From Mediterranea sp. An20 (GTDB taxonomy: Bacteria > Bacteroidota > Bacteroidia > Bacteroidales > Bacteroidaceae): 64,000 nucleotides of DNA. Positions within the stretch are counted from its first letter, which is position 1. Every line of letters starts with the position of its first letter. A model generated the notes under the pieces. That model ran no database searches, was not told the origin of the DNA, and was given only the letters and a program-made list of their open reading frames with translations. The stretch is taken from assembly GCF_002160055.1 (NCBI RefSeq), contig NZ_NFJV01000009.1, positions 62,001 to 126,000 of the forward strand. The letters are read 5' to 3'. Positions 43,885 to 52,609 of this stretch are shown here, in pieces. The translations under genes and the position numbers were made by a program.

Positions 43885-45750
43885 TTATGCTTCCGTTTTT
43901 TCGTTCCTGATGCTTTCGTCGATGACTTTGATCTTTTCCTTCATCAGTTCGATGTCTGCTTTCAACTTCTCAACCTTACGGTTCAGTTCAGAGAGCAGGC
44001 TGTTGCCTTTCTTTGAGGAAGCTGTTAGGAAGCCCAGGTTGTTTTCGTATGTCTGCAGTTCGCTTTTCATGTTTTCAAAGGCACGCACCAGTTTTTCGCG
44101 TTCGCGGTAAAGTTGCGAGCTTCCACCTTCTTGTAACGCACTGACAGACGATTTGAAATTGCTCAACTTCTTGTTGGATGCACTGATGTTGAATTGTTCA
44201 AACAGCTTGTCTACGATGTTGTGGTAACGTTTGTAAATCTTGTCCTTGTCTTTCAGAGGAACATGACCTATTCCGTTCCATTCTTTCATCAGGTCGCGTA
44301 CTTTCTGCGCAGTTTCTTCTGCATCTGCCTTATCGTCGATGGCAGTCAGTTGGTCAATGATTGCTTTTTTCTTTTCCAGGTTTTCTTGTTCCTGTCCGCG
44401 TTGTGCGGACATACTCTGGTTCCGTTGCTCGAAGAAGTAATCGCAAGCCGTAATGAAGCGTTTCCATACCTCGTTGGAGTGCCGTTTGTTGACAGGCCCG
44501 ATGGTTTTCCATTCTTTCTGCAATTGAGTCAGAGCCTCGGCCGTGGCTTTCCAGTCGGTGCTTTCTTTCAGTGCTTCTGCTTTTTCGCACAAGGCCCGTT
44601 TCTTTTCCAGGTTGGCGCTCATGTTCTCCTTCATAGCTTTGAAGAACCCATTGCGTTTATGGAAGAAATCATCGCAGGCTTTGTGGAATCGTTCGTATAT
44701 TTGTACGTTCATTTTTTGGGGTGCATATCCGATGGTTTTCCACTTAGCTTGCAGGGCAATGACTTCCTGCGCCTTTTCTTCCCATTGAGCAGGAGTAGTC
44801 AGGCTGTTGCAGTCAATAGCTTCTACGATTTCGCAAATTACGGTCTTTTGGTCCAAGTTGTTACGTTCGCGCTCTTTCAGCGATTCGAAGTATTGCTGAT
44901 GGCGTTTGTGTACAGCAGTTGAGGCAGCCCGGAAACGCGACCAAATCTCGTCACGTTGTTCCTTGGCCACGGGACCCGTATCGCGGAATTCCTCGTTCAG
45001 TTTCTGCCATTGATGGAAAGCTGAAACTACATCTTGTTCATCAGCCAGTTTCTCGGCAGCTTCGCATAAGCGCTGCTTGATCTCAAGATTCTTCTTGAAA
45101 TCATATTCGCGGAACTCGTTGTTTAACTTCAGCAGGTCGTAGAACTTTTCTACATAGAGCTGGTAGTTTTTCCATAGTTCGTTGACTTTGTTGGCAGGCA
45201 CAAGGGTAACTTCGTTCCATTGTTGCTGCAGCTTTTTGAACTCTGTGTAGTTCTTGTTGGGATCATCAGGTGATTCCACCAAGTCTTTCAACTCTTCGAT
45301 GATGGAGAGTTTAACTTGCAGGTTCATTTCCTTTTGTTTTTCCTGTTCGGCTGCAAGGGCATTCCTTTTTTCTTTGATGACGGACATAATCTTCTTGAAT
45401 TCCTCCTCCGCCGGGTCGGGCGCAGGAACAAAGTCTTCGACAGAGCCTCCGTTTTCAATGAATTGTTTCTTGGCTGCTTCCTGTTCGGAGTTGTGCTGCT
45501 TGTAGAAAGCTTGTTTCAGGCTGTCTATTTCTGCCTTGGTTGTGCTTCCCACGCTGTCAGTCATCTCTTTAAGTTGGGCCAGGATTTCTTCCTTGGTCAG
45601 CTTTTGTACAGGTTCTACCGGCTGTTTGTTGATAGTCTCTTCTTCAGCAGGAGTTTCCACCACAGCCGGTTCGGGAACTTCTGCTGCTTTCTTTTCTTCT
45701 TCTAATTCCACCGGCTTTTCGGGGAGATTAGTGTCATGAGTGTCCGTCAT
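43885..45750 (-). CDS. DUF349 repeat protein
   Basis: 621 residues. After an acidic, probably disordered N-terminus (1-90) come about five DUF349 helical repeats, each with the pattern W..IGY/GPV followed by a basic helix such as YERFHKACDDFFHKRNGFF and WKRFITACDYFFEQRNQ. The C-terminal part is a predicted coiled coil (KKLSNFKSSVSALQEGG to KADIELMKEKIKVID). DUF349 proteins in other phyla are linked to stress or DNA/RNA metabolism but the role is unsettled. Confidence 0.88.
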   Translation of the reverse strand: MTDTHDTNLPEKPVELEEEKKAAEVPEPAVVETPAEEETINKQPVEPVQKLTKEEILAQLKEMTDSVGSTTKAEIDSLKQAFYKQHNSEQEAAKKQFIENGGSVEDFVPAPDPAEEEFKKIMSVIKEKRNALAAEQEKQKEMNLQVKLSIIEELKDLVESPDDPNKNYTEFKKLQQQWNEVTLVPANKVNELWKNYQLYVEKFYDLLKLNNEFREYDFKKNLEIKQRLCEAAEKLADEQDVVSAFHQWQKLNEEFRDTGPVAKEQRDEIWSRFRAASTAVHKRHQQYFESLKERERNNLDQKTVICEIVEAIDCNSLTTPAQWEEKAQEVIALQAKWKTIGYAPQKMNVQIYERFHKACDDFFHKRNGFFKAMKENMSANLEKKRALCEKAEALKESTDWKATAEALTQLQKEWKTIGPVNKRHSNEVWKRFITACDYFFEQRNQSMSAQRGQEQENLEKKKAIIDQLTAIDDKADAEETAQKVRDLMKEWNGIGHVPLKDKDKIYKRYHNIVDKLFEQFNISASNKKLSNFKSSVSALQEGGSSQLYREREKLVRAFENMKSELQTYENNLGFLTASSKKGNSLLSELNRKVEKLKADIELMKEKIKVIDESIRNEKTEA

Positions 45751-45868
45751 TGTATTTAATTTTTTTAGCGGATTGCCCGCTTGTGTAATATCAAGCTACA
45801 AATTAATGAAATAAAAATGGTTTTTTCCTACTGTTTAGGCATTTTTTTTCGTTTTTTGCTTCTTAATC

Positions 45869-47215
45869 TTATGAAAGCAACACTGTGATGCCCATATAGA
45901 GCATCATACCAATGATGTCGTTGGTAATAGAGATGAACGGTCCGGTGGCAATTGCCGGATCCACTTTCAGCTTTTCCAGCGTCATGGGAACCAGTGTGCC
46001 GAAGATAGAAGCGAACATTACTACGGCAAATAGGCTGATGGATACTGAATAGGTCACCGTGGCAGCCGCTCCGAAGCGTACGAAGTTGTATACATACACC
46101 AGCAGTGAGATAATGGTGGCATTGATGGCAGCTACCATGGCTTCTTTAGCTACTTGCTTCAGGGTGTCTTTGGCGTTGAGCGAACTGTTGGCCAGTCCTT
46201 GCACGATGATGGCCGACGATTGCGTACCCACGTTTCCACCTGTGCCACCAATGAGAGGGATGTAGAGTGCCATCTCGGGATGGGCAGCAAAAGTACTGTC
46301 GAAGTTACCCAGAATCATGGAGTTGCCGATACCGCCCAACATGCCGATGAGCAACCAGGGTAAGCGGGCCGAAGTCTGGCGTACCAGGTTGTCATCTGTT
46401 TCTACGTCCTGTGACAGACCGGATGCCAACTGGTAGTCGCGTTCCGACTGTTCGCGCACTTCGTCCATGACATCGTCTACGGTGATTTGCCCCACCAGGC
46501 GGCCTATACTGTCGATGACGGGTACGGCTACCAAGTCATACTTCTCAATGGTCTGTACGACTTCGTCGATGGGGGTGTCTACGTGTACGGAGATAGGGTC
46601 TTTTTTCATCACATGTTTTACCTTCGACACCGAAGGTGAAGTTATCATCTTTTTCAGTGGGAAGACACCTTGCAGCCGGTCTTCATCGTCGATGACATAT
46701 ACATAATAGATTTCGTCAAGGTCTTCTGCCTGCTGTCGCATTTCTTTCAGGCATTCGGGCATACTCCAGTTTTCGTTGACGGTCACCATTTCCGTACCCA
46801 TCAAACCACCGGCCGTATCCTCGTCATATTTCAGCAAGTCTACGATGTCGCCCGCCTGTTCGATGTCTTCGATGTGCGAGAGCACCTCTTCCTGTTTGTC
46901 CTCGTCGAGGTCGCGCATCAGGTCTACGGCATCGTCTGTGTCCATGTAGTCCACGAAACGTTTGGCGATGGTTTCGGAGGGCAAGGCATCCAACAGTTCC
47001 TTGCGGACATCTTCGTCCATTTCCACCAGTACGTCTGCCGCCGTTTCATTGTCCAGCAAGCGGTAGACGAAGCGGGCTTCTTCCAGGTCGAGTTCGTTGC
47101 ATAGTTCGGCAATGTCGGCCGGATGCAAGTCGGTTAACAGGCCTTTTACGCTTTCGGCATCTTTCTGTTCGATGAAGCCTTTTACTTTTTCAATGTATTC
47201 TTCGTCCATTTCCAT
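45869..47215 (-). CDS. mgtE: Magnesium transporter MgtE
   Basis: 448 residues. Order: N-terminal superhelical domain (1-125; LTDLHPADIAELCNEL), two CBS domains (about 135-250; VTVNENWSMPECLKEMRQQ, PISVHVDTPIDEVVQTI), a connecting helix, then five membrane helices with PLIGGTGGNVGTQSS, the Mg2+ pore signature. CBS-bound Mg2+ gates the channel. It follows rsmA by 12 nt on the same strand, so they are probably co-transcribed. Confidence 0.95.
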   Translation of the reverse strand: MEMDEEYIEKVKGFIEQKDAESVKGLLTDLHPADIAELCNELDLEEARFVYRLLDNETAADVLVEMDEDVRKELLDALPSETIAKRFVDYMDTDDAVDLMRDLDEDKQEEVLSHIEDIEQAGDIVDLLKYDEDTAGGLMGTEMVTVNENWSMPECLKEMRQQAEDLDEIYYVYVIDDEDRLQGVFPLKKMITSPSVSKVKHVMKKDPISVHVDTPIDEVVQTIEKYDLVAVPVIDSIGRLVGQITVDDVMDEVREQSERDYQLASGLSQDVETDDNLVRQTSARLPWLLIGMLGGIGNSMILGNFDSTFAAHPEMALYIPLIGGTGGNVGTQSSAIIVQGLANSSLNAKDTLKQVAKEAMVAAINATIISLLVYVYNFVRFGAAATVTYSVSISLFAVVMFASIFGTLVPMTLEKLKVDPAIATGPFISITNDIIGMMLYMGITVLLS

Positions 47216-47227
47216 AGGTCACAATCT

Positions 47228-48043
47228 TCAGTATATGGTCGGGTTCGTTGGTTCTTCTTGAGTTTTCAGCACTTCCTCCACTTGGTTAGTCAAGTCGATG
47301 AACTGCTGTACAGACAGTTGTTCGGGACGTTTGTCAAACAGCGAGTCTTGCACCAGCGGGCAGTCTTTGCCCAATATCGGTTTGATAGAGTTGCGCAATG
47401 TTTTGCGCCGTTGGTTGAAAGTAGTCTTCACGATTTGCCGGAACAGTTTTTCGTTGCATCCCAACGACTGAGTTTCGTTGCGTGTCATGCGTATGACAGC
47501 ACTTTTCACCTTTGGGGGTGGATTGAACACATGTTCGTGTACGGTGAACAGGTATTCCACGCGATACCATGCCTGAATGAGCACGCTCAGTATGCCGTAT
47601 GTCTTGCTGCCCGGTGCGGCAGCCATGCGTTCGGCCACTTCTTTCTGAATCATGCCCGTGCAACAGGGAATGAGATCTTTGTATTCCAACATCTTGAAGA
47701 ATATCTGACTGGAGATGTTGTAGGGATAGTTACCGGTAAGGACGAAGGGCTTGCCGTCGAACAGGCGTTCGAGGTGCATTTTCAGGAAGTCATCCTCGAT
47801 GATGTTGTCTTCCAGCTGCGGGAAGTTTTCGCGCAGGTAGGCCACCGATTCATAGTCGACCTCCACCACCTTGAGCGGACGTTCCTTGCGGAGCAAGAAC
47901 TGCGTGAGCACACCCATGCCCGGTCCTACCTCCAGGACGGGCAGGCCGGGGCAGGTATCGATGGTGTCGGCGATGTCCTGCGCTACCTTCAGATCCTTCA
48001 GGAAATGTTGGCCCAGAAATTTCTTTGGCTTGACTGATTTCAT
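47228..48043 (-). CDS. rsmA: 16S rRNA dimethyladenosine transferase
   Basis: 271 residues from MKSVKPKKFLGQHFL, the family's standard start. It dimethylates two adjacent adenosines (A1518/A1519 in E. coli numbering) near the 3' end of 16S rRNA. The SAM-binding motif is LEVGPGMGVLTQFLL and the catalytic NYPYNISS follows; the C-terminal helical domain includes TFNQRRKTLRNSIKP. It shares a symmetrical promoter region with the YbhN-like gene and leads into mgtE. Confidence 0.96.
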   Translation of the reverse strand: MKSVKPKKFLGQHFLKDLKVAQDIADTIDTCPGLPVLEVGPGMGVLTQFLLRKERPLKVVEVDYESVAYLRENFPQLEDNIIEDDFLKMHLERLFDGKPFVLTGNYPYNISSQIFFKMLEYKDLIPCCTGMIQKEVAERMAAAPGSKTYGILSVLIQAWYRVEYLFTVHEHVFNPPPKVKSAVIRMTRNETQSLGCNEKLFRQIVKTTFNQRRKTLRNSIKPILGKDCPLVQDSLFDKRPEQLSVQQFIDLTNQVEEVLKTQEEPTNPTIY

Positions 48044-48060
48044 CTTTTTAAGATACGGAT

Positions 48061-48107
48061 TTTGTATGGCTGTTGTTTTGCGCTTATCTTTGCACCCCGC
48101 AAAGATA
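48061..48107. promoter_or_regulatory. Symmetric overlapping promoters, rsmA and YbhN-like gene
   Basis: Plus strand: TTTG (48061-48064), 20-bp spacer, TATCTTTG (48085-48092). Minus strand: TATCTTTG at 48100-48107. The two -7 boxes form a perfect inverted repeat with a 7-bp centre, and each transcript would run through the other's promoter. Confidence 0.6.
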
Positions 48108-48190
48108 GCGTTATTTGGCCGGATTTGCCTTATCCGAAGCAGATAAAATATACGCGGCCTGCGCATCGGTGCCTTGTAAGTACCACTGTA

Positions 48191-49183
48191 ATGAATAAAT
48201 TGCTAAAAGAAATATTGCGCGTAGCATTTCCCATTGCCTTGGGAATCTTTATCATGTATTGGGTGTACCGTGATTTCGACTTTGCCCGTGTAGGGCAAGT
48301 GTTGTTGCATGGCACCTCGTGGGGGTGGATGCTGTTTTCGTTATTTTTCGGTGTGATGAGCCATGTCCTTCGCGGTTGGCGCTGGAAGCAGACGCTGGCA
48401 CCGTTGGGTGCCTGTCCGCGTGCCGGTAATTGCGTCGATGCCATTTTCATTTCCTATGCCGCCAATCTGGTGTTGCCCCGTGTAGGTGAGGTGTCGCGTT
48501 GCGGCGTGCTGGCGCGTTACGACCATGTATCCTTCTCCAAGTCGCTGGGTACGGTGGTGACTGAGCGTTTGCTGGACGGGGTGTGCATCCTGCTTATTAC
48601 CGGCTTTACCTTTCTGTTGCAGATGCCTGTGTTCCTGCGTTTCTTTGAGGAGACAGGCACCAAGATTCCTTCGCTTGTCCATCTGCTTTCTTCGCCGTGG
48701 TTCTATGTGTCTTTGTTTTCCGTGGCGGGTGTGCTGGTGTTGCTTTATTACCTGCTGCGGATGCTTTCGTTTTTCGAGCGGGTGAAGGGAATGGCACTTA
48801 ACCTGTTGGAGGGGGTCTGGTCGCTGCGCCACGTTGGCAATGCGGGGCTGTTTGCTTTTTATACGGTAGCCATCTGGCTTTGCTATTTCCTGCATTTCTA
48901 TCTCACGTTCTTCTGTTTTGACTTTACCTCTTCGCTCAGTTTCCAGGCAGGGCTGGTGATGTTTGTGGGAGGTACGTTTGCCGTCATTGTGCCTACCCCT
49001 AACGGGGCAGGACCGTGGCATTTTGCCGTTATCACCATGATGATGCTTTATGGAGTGAGCGATGAAGATGCTTCGATGTTTGCCCTTATTGTGCATGGCA
49101 TACAGACGTTGTTGGTCATTGTGTTGGGTATGTACGGGTGGTTGCATGTGTTGCTGGCAAACCGTCGGACTCAGGCGTCCTGA
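48191..49183 (+). CDS. YbhN/UPF0104 flippase-like membrane protein
   Basis: 330 residues with about eight membrane helices, from MNKLLKEILRVAFP. The lysylphosphatidylglycerol synthase-TM (YbhN) family features are FISYAANLVLPRVGEVSRCGVLARY (split), SFSKSLGTVVTERLLD and VPTPNGAGPWHFAV. Relatives move lipids or are the flippase half of MprF; no aminoacyl-lipid synthase domain is attached. The substrate is unknown. The upstream in-frame sequence is excluded because it holds the promoter. Confidence 0.88.
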   Translation: MNKLLKEILRVAFPIALGIFIMYWVYRDFDFARVGQVLLHGTSWGWMLFSLFFGVMSHVLRGWRWKQTLAPLGACPRAGNCVDAIFISYAANLVLPRVGEVSRCGVLARYDHVSFSKSLGTVVTERLLDGVCILLITGFTFLLQMPVFLRFFEETGTKIPSLVHLLSSPWFYVSLFSVAGVLVLLYYLLRMLSFFERVKGMALNLLEGVWSLRHVGNAGLFAFYTVAIWLCYFLHFYLTFFCFDFTSSLSFQAGLVMFVGGTFAVIVPTPNGAGPWHFAVITMMMLYGVSDEDASMFALIVHGIQTLLVIVLGMYGWLHVLLANRRTQAS

Positions 49184-49203
49184 TGACAATACTCTGAACG
49201 GAA

Positions 49204-49269
49204 AGTTCTTATACTTTAGAAGCCGATTGCTTATCGCTTCCAGGCGGACTGCTTATCGCTTGGAATTTC
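49204..49269 (+). repeat. 22-bp tandem repeat, locus D (3 units)
   Basis: Units 49204-49225 (degenerate core AGTTCTTATACT), 49226-49247 (ATTGCTTATCGC) and 49248-49269 (ACTGCTTATCGC). It begins 20 nt after the YbhN-like stop, in the 286-nt gap before the DPP IV gene. Confidence 0.7.
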
Positions 49270-49425
49270 CCTTCTTTTATATGTGCCAGTCATAAGCTTG
49301 TGTCTCAATGTTTTGCTCATTCCCTATGTGTTCTTTCAACAGATTGGGTTCCTTTTCCCTTTTGCTGGAGTCGGCTCAAAATAATTCTTTCTGGAGGCAT
49401 CTGCTGTAATCACGAGTTTTTTATT

Positions 49426-49433
49426 TAAATTTG
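49426..49433 (+). promoter_or_regulatory. -7 element for DPP IV gene
   Basis: TAAATTTG, 36 nt before the ATG at 49470. Confidence 0.45.
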
Positions 49434-49469
49434 CACTTTCAAAAAACAAAAAACATCAGTGTAATTATT

Positions 49470-51689
49470 ATGAAGCAGAAACTTTTTATTCTCCTGCTCC
49501 TTGGCCTGTGCGCGCCAATTTTGTCTATGGCTCAAGCCAAGAAGGAACTTACGCTGGCAGAGACCGTGAACGGTGCTTTCCAGCAGGAAAACATTTATGG
49601 GGTCATCCCTATTCCGGGCGATGGCGAACATTATTCGCAGATGAATGCCCAAGGCACTCAAATCGTTAAGTATTCATTCAAAACCGGCCAGCAGGTAGAA
49701 GTGCTGTTCGATGCTGCCACAGCCCGTGAGTGCCCCTTTAAGCATTTTGACAGTTACAGCTTTTCGCCCGATGGCAGCACGCTGCTCATTGCCACCGAAA
49801 CACGTGCCATCTACCGGCGTTCATACACGGCTGTGTATTATCTTTATAGCTTGAAGCGTAACATGGAGGGCAAGATAGACAATAAGGTAGAAGCCTTGTC
49901 GGATGGCGGGCCGCAGCAGGTACCCGTATTCTCGCCCGATGGCTCTATGGTAGCTTTTGTGCGCGATAACAACATCTTCCTGGTAAAGCGCCTTTATGGA
50001 AACAGTGAAAGCCAGGTGACTACCGATGGAAAGCGTAACGCCATATTGAATGGTACGCCCGATTGGGTATATGAAGAAGAATTTGCCTATAACCGTGCCC
50101 TTGAGTTCAGCGCCGACAGTAAGATGCTGGCTTATGTGCGTTGGGACGAGTCGGCTGTGCCTTCATATTCTTTTCCTCTTTATGCAGGCGAGGTGCCGCA
50201 CCGTGCCGACTATGAGAAATATCCCGGCTCCTATACCTATAAGTATCCCAAGACCGGCGAGGTAAATTCGAAAGTATCAGTTCATACTTTCGATATTAAG
50301 ACGAAAGTCAACCGGCAGGTACAGGTTCCGATGGACGAGGACGGCTACATCCCCCGTATACGTTTTACTAAGGATCCTGAAAAATTGGCAATTCTGACGT
50401 TGAACCGTCATCAGAACCGTCTTGAACTATATTTTGCCAATCCGCGTAGTACGGTTTGCAAACTGGCGCTGCGGGATGAGAGCGATACGTACATTAAGGA
50501 AAATGTATTCGACAACATTGTGTTTTATGCCGATAACTTTACGTTTATGAGTGAACGCGACGGTTTCAACCACCTTTACTGGTATAGCATGAATGGAAAT
50601 CTGTTGAAACAAGTCACTAAAGGCGAATTTGAAGTGAAGCAGTTTCTGGGCTATGATAGCAAGACCGCTACTTTCTATTATACCAGCAACGAAGAGAGCC
50701 CCATGCGCCAAGCTGTCTACAAAATAGACCGTAAGGGACGCAAAACAAAACTCTCGCAGCAGCCGGGTATCAATTCACCCCAGTTCAGCACAGATTTGAG
50801 GTATTTCCTGAACCGTTACACCAGTCTGAATACTCCTACCGTTATTACGCTGAACGATAATACCGGCAAGACCTTAGCCACTCTGGTCGACAATGCAGCA
50901 CTGAAAGAAAAGCTGGCCTCTTACCAGATGCCGGAAAAGAAATTCTTTTCTTTCCAGACATCAGACGGCATCATGCTGAACGGCTGGATGATGAAGCCTG
51001 CCGACTTTGATGAAACGAAGAAGTATCCGGTCATTATGTACCAATATAGCGGTCCGGGTTCGCAGGAAGTGCGCGATGCTTTCAGCATCAGTTGGGAAAC
51101 TTATATGGCCTCGCAAGGATATATCGTAGTTTGCGTAGACGGACGCGGAACCGGTGGTCGGGGAGCTGCTTTCGAAAAGTGCACTTACATGAACTTGGGT
51201 GTCAAGGAGTCGCATGACCAGGTGGAAGCGGCTCTCTATTTAGGCATGCAGCCTTATGTCGATAAAGAACGCATTGGTATCTGGGGCTGGAGCTTTGGCG
51301 GATACATGACGCTGATGAGCATGAGCGAAGGTACGCCGGTATTCAAGGCTGGAGTGGCAGTGGCTGCTGTTACGGATTGGAATTATTACGATACAGTGTA
51401 TGGAGAGCGCTTCATGCGTACTCCTCAGGAAAATACCGACGGATACCGGGCTTCGTCTGCGTTCACACGTGCCGATAAGTTGCACGGGCATCTGTTGCTG
51501 GTGCATGGTACTGCCGATGATAACGTACATTACCAGAACTGTGCCGAATATGCGGAACGGTTGGTGCAATTGGGAAAGCAGTTTGATATGCAAATCTATA
51601 CCAACCGCGACCACAGCATCTGGGGTGGCAATACCCGTTTGCATCTTTATACTAAGCTGACGGATTTCTTTAATATGCACTTGAAATGA
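49470..51689 (+). CDS. Dipeptidyl peptidase IV (S9 family)
   Basis: 739 residues from MKQKLFILLLLGLC, a signal peptide cleaved near SMAQA, so periplasmic or surface. The N-terminal 8-bladed propeller (DPPIV_N, about 90-440) holds the VYEEEFAYNRALEFSADSKM Glu-Glu motif that binds the substrate N-terminus (split here). The C-terminal alpha/beta hydrolase has the catalytic Ser in GWSFGGYMT, Asp in TADDNVHY and His in NRDHSIWGG. It cuts X-Pro or X-Ala dipeptides. It overlaps lipA by 4 nt. Confidence 0.93.
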   Translation: MKQKLFILLLLGLCAPILSMAQAKKELTLAETVNGAFQQENIYGVIPIPGDGEHYSQMNAQGTQIVKYSFKTGQQVEVLFDAATARECPFKHFDSYSFSPDGSTLLIATETRAIYRRSYTAVYYLYSLKRNMEGKIDNKVEALSDGGPQQVPVFSPDGSMVAFVRDNNIFLVKRLYGNSESQVTTDGKRNAILNGTPDWVYEEEFAYNRALEFSADSKMLAYVRWDESAVPSYSFPLYAGEVPHRADYEKYPGSYTYKYPKTGEVNSKVSVHTFDIKTKVNRQVQVPMDEDGYIPRIRFTKDPEKLAILTLNRHQNRLELYFANPRSTVCKLALRDESDTYIKENVFDNIVFYADNFTFMSERDGFNHLYWYSMNGNLLKQVTKGEFEVKQFLGYDSKTATFYYTSNEESPMRQAVYKIDRKGRKTKLSQQPGINSPQFSTDLRYFLNRYTSLNTPTVITLNDNTGKTLATLVDNAALKEKLASYQMPEKKFFSFQTSDGIMLNGWMMKPADFDETKKYPVIMYQYSGPGSQEVRDAFSISWETYMASQGYIVVCVDGRGTGGRGAAFEKCTYMNLGVKESHDQVEAALYLGMQPYVDKERIGIWGWSFGGYMTLMSMSEGTPVFKAGVAVAAVTDWNYYDTVYGERFMRTPQENTDGYRASSAFTRADKLHGHLLLVHGTADDNVHYQNCAEYAERLVQLGKQFDMQIYTNRDHSIWGGNTRLHLYTKLTDFFNMHLK

Positions 51690-52549
51690 GTGGAGAAACA
51701 CGTAAGCCCGAGTGGCTTAAAATAAGCATTGCTGCCAATGAACGGTATGCGGAAACCAAGCGTATTGTAGAATCGCACTCTTTGCATACCATCTGCAGCA
51801 GCGGCCGTTGTCCCAATATGGGAGAATGCTGGGGACACGGTACGGCTACATTTATGATAGGAGGTGACATTTGTACGCGTTGCTGCAAATTCTGTAACAC
51901 CCGTACCGGCAAACCGTTTCCGCTCGATGAAAAAGAACCGGTACATGTGGCCGAATCGGTGGCGCTGATGAAGTTGTCGCACGCTGTCATTACTTCGGTA
52001 GACCGCGATGATTTGCCCGATTTGGGTGCTGCGCACTGGGCACAGACCATTCGGGCGATTAGGCGGATGAATCCGGACACCACTGTCGAAGTCCTTATCC
52101 CCGACTTCCAGGGACGGCGGGAACTGGTGCAGCAGGTTATAGAAACCGGTCCCGATATTATTTCGCACAATATGGAGACCGTACGCCGCATCAGCCCCAT
52201 GGTACGGAGCGCTGCCCGTTATGAGACCAGCCTGGCTGTATTGCAGCAGATTGCAGAAAGTGGCATTGCCTGCAAATCGGGCATTATGGTAGGACTGGGA
52301 GAAACACCTGAAGAAGTGGAAACATTAATGGATGATCTTCGCGCTGTAGGGTGTAAGATTCTTACCATAGGGCAATATCTGCAGCCCTCCCGCCAGCATT
52401 ATCCGGTAGTAGAATACGTGACGCCTGCCCAATTTGCCGCCTATCGGGAATTGGGCCTGGCGAAAGGATTCTCGCAGGTGGAAAGCGGTCCGTTGGTGCG
52501 TTCTTCCTACCATGCTGAAAAGAGCCGGCTTTTATTGAAATGCCTTTGA
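51686..52549 (+). CDS. lipA: Lipoyl synthase
   Basis: 287 residues. A radical SAM enzyme that inserts two sulfurs into octanoyl groups on lipoyl domains. It has both clusters: the auxiliary Cys37/Cys42/Cys48 (CSSGRCPNMGEC) and the radical SAM Cys63/Cys67/Cys70 (CTRCCKFC). The C-terminal RSSYHAEK is also family-typical. Its start overlaps the DPP IV stop (ATGA), so translation is coupled. Confidence 0.97.
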   Translation: MSGETRKPEWLKISIAANERYAETKRIVESHSLHTICSSGRCPNMGECWGHGTATFMIGGDICTRCCKFCNTRTGKPFPLDEKEPVHVAESVALMKLSHAVITSVDRDDLPDLGAAHWAQTIRAIRRMNPDTTVEVLIPDFQGRRELVQQVIETGPDIISHNMETVRRISPMVRSAARYETSLAVLQQIAESGIACKSGIMVGLGETPEEVETLMDDLRAVGCKILTIGQYLQPSRQHYPVVEYVTPAQFAAYRELGLAKGFSQVESGPLVRSSYHAEKSRLLLKCL

Positions 52550-52609
52550 TCGTGAACATTTCCCGTAAGCCACATGTTATGACGAAAGAACGGATAAGTG
52601 ATACGGGAA

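Noticed and set aside
27776..49269. 22-bp repeats as CRISPR arrays
   Set aside because: The units are only 22 bp including the variable part, the 10-nt second part is itself similar between units, there are only 3-4 units per locus and no cas genes.
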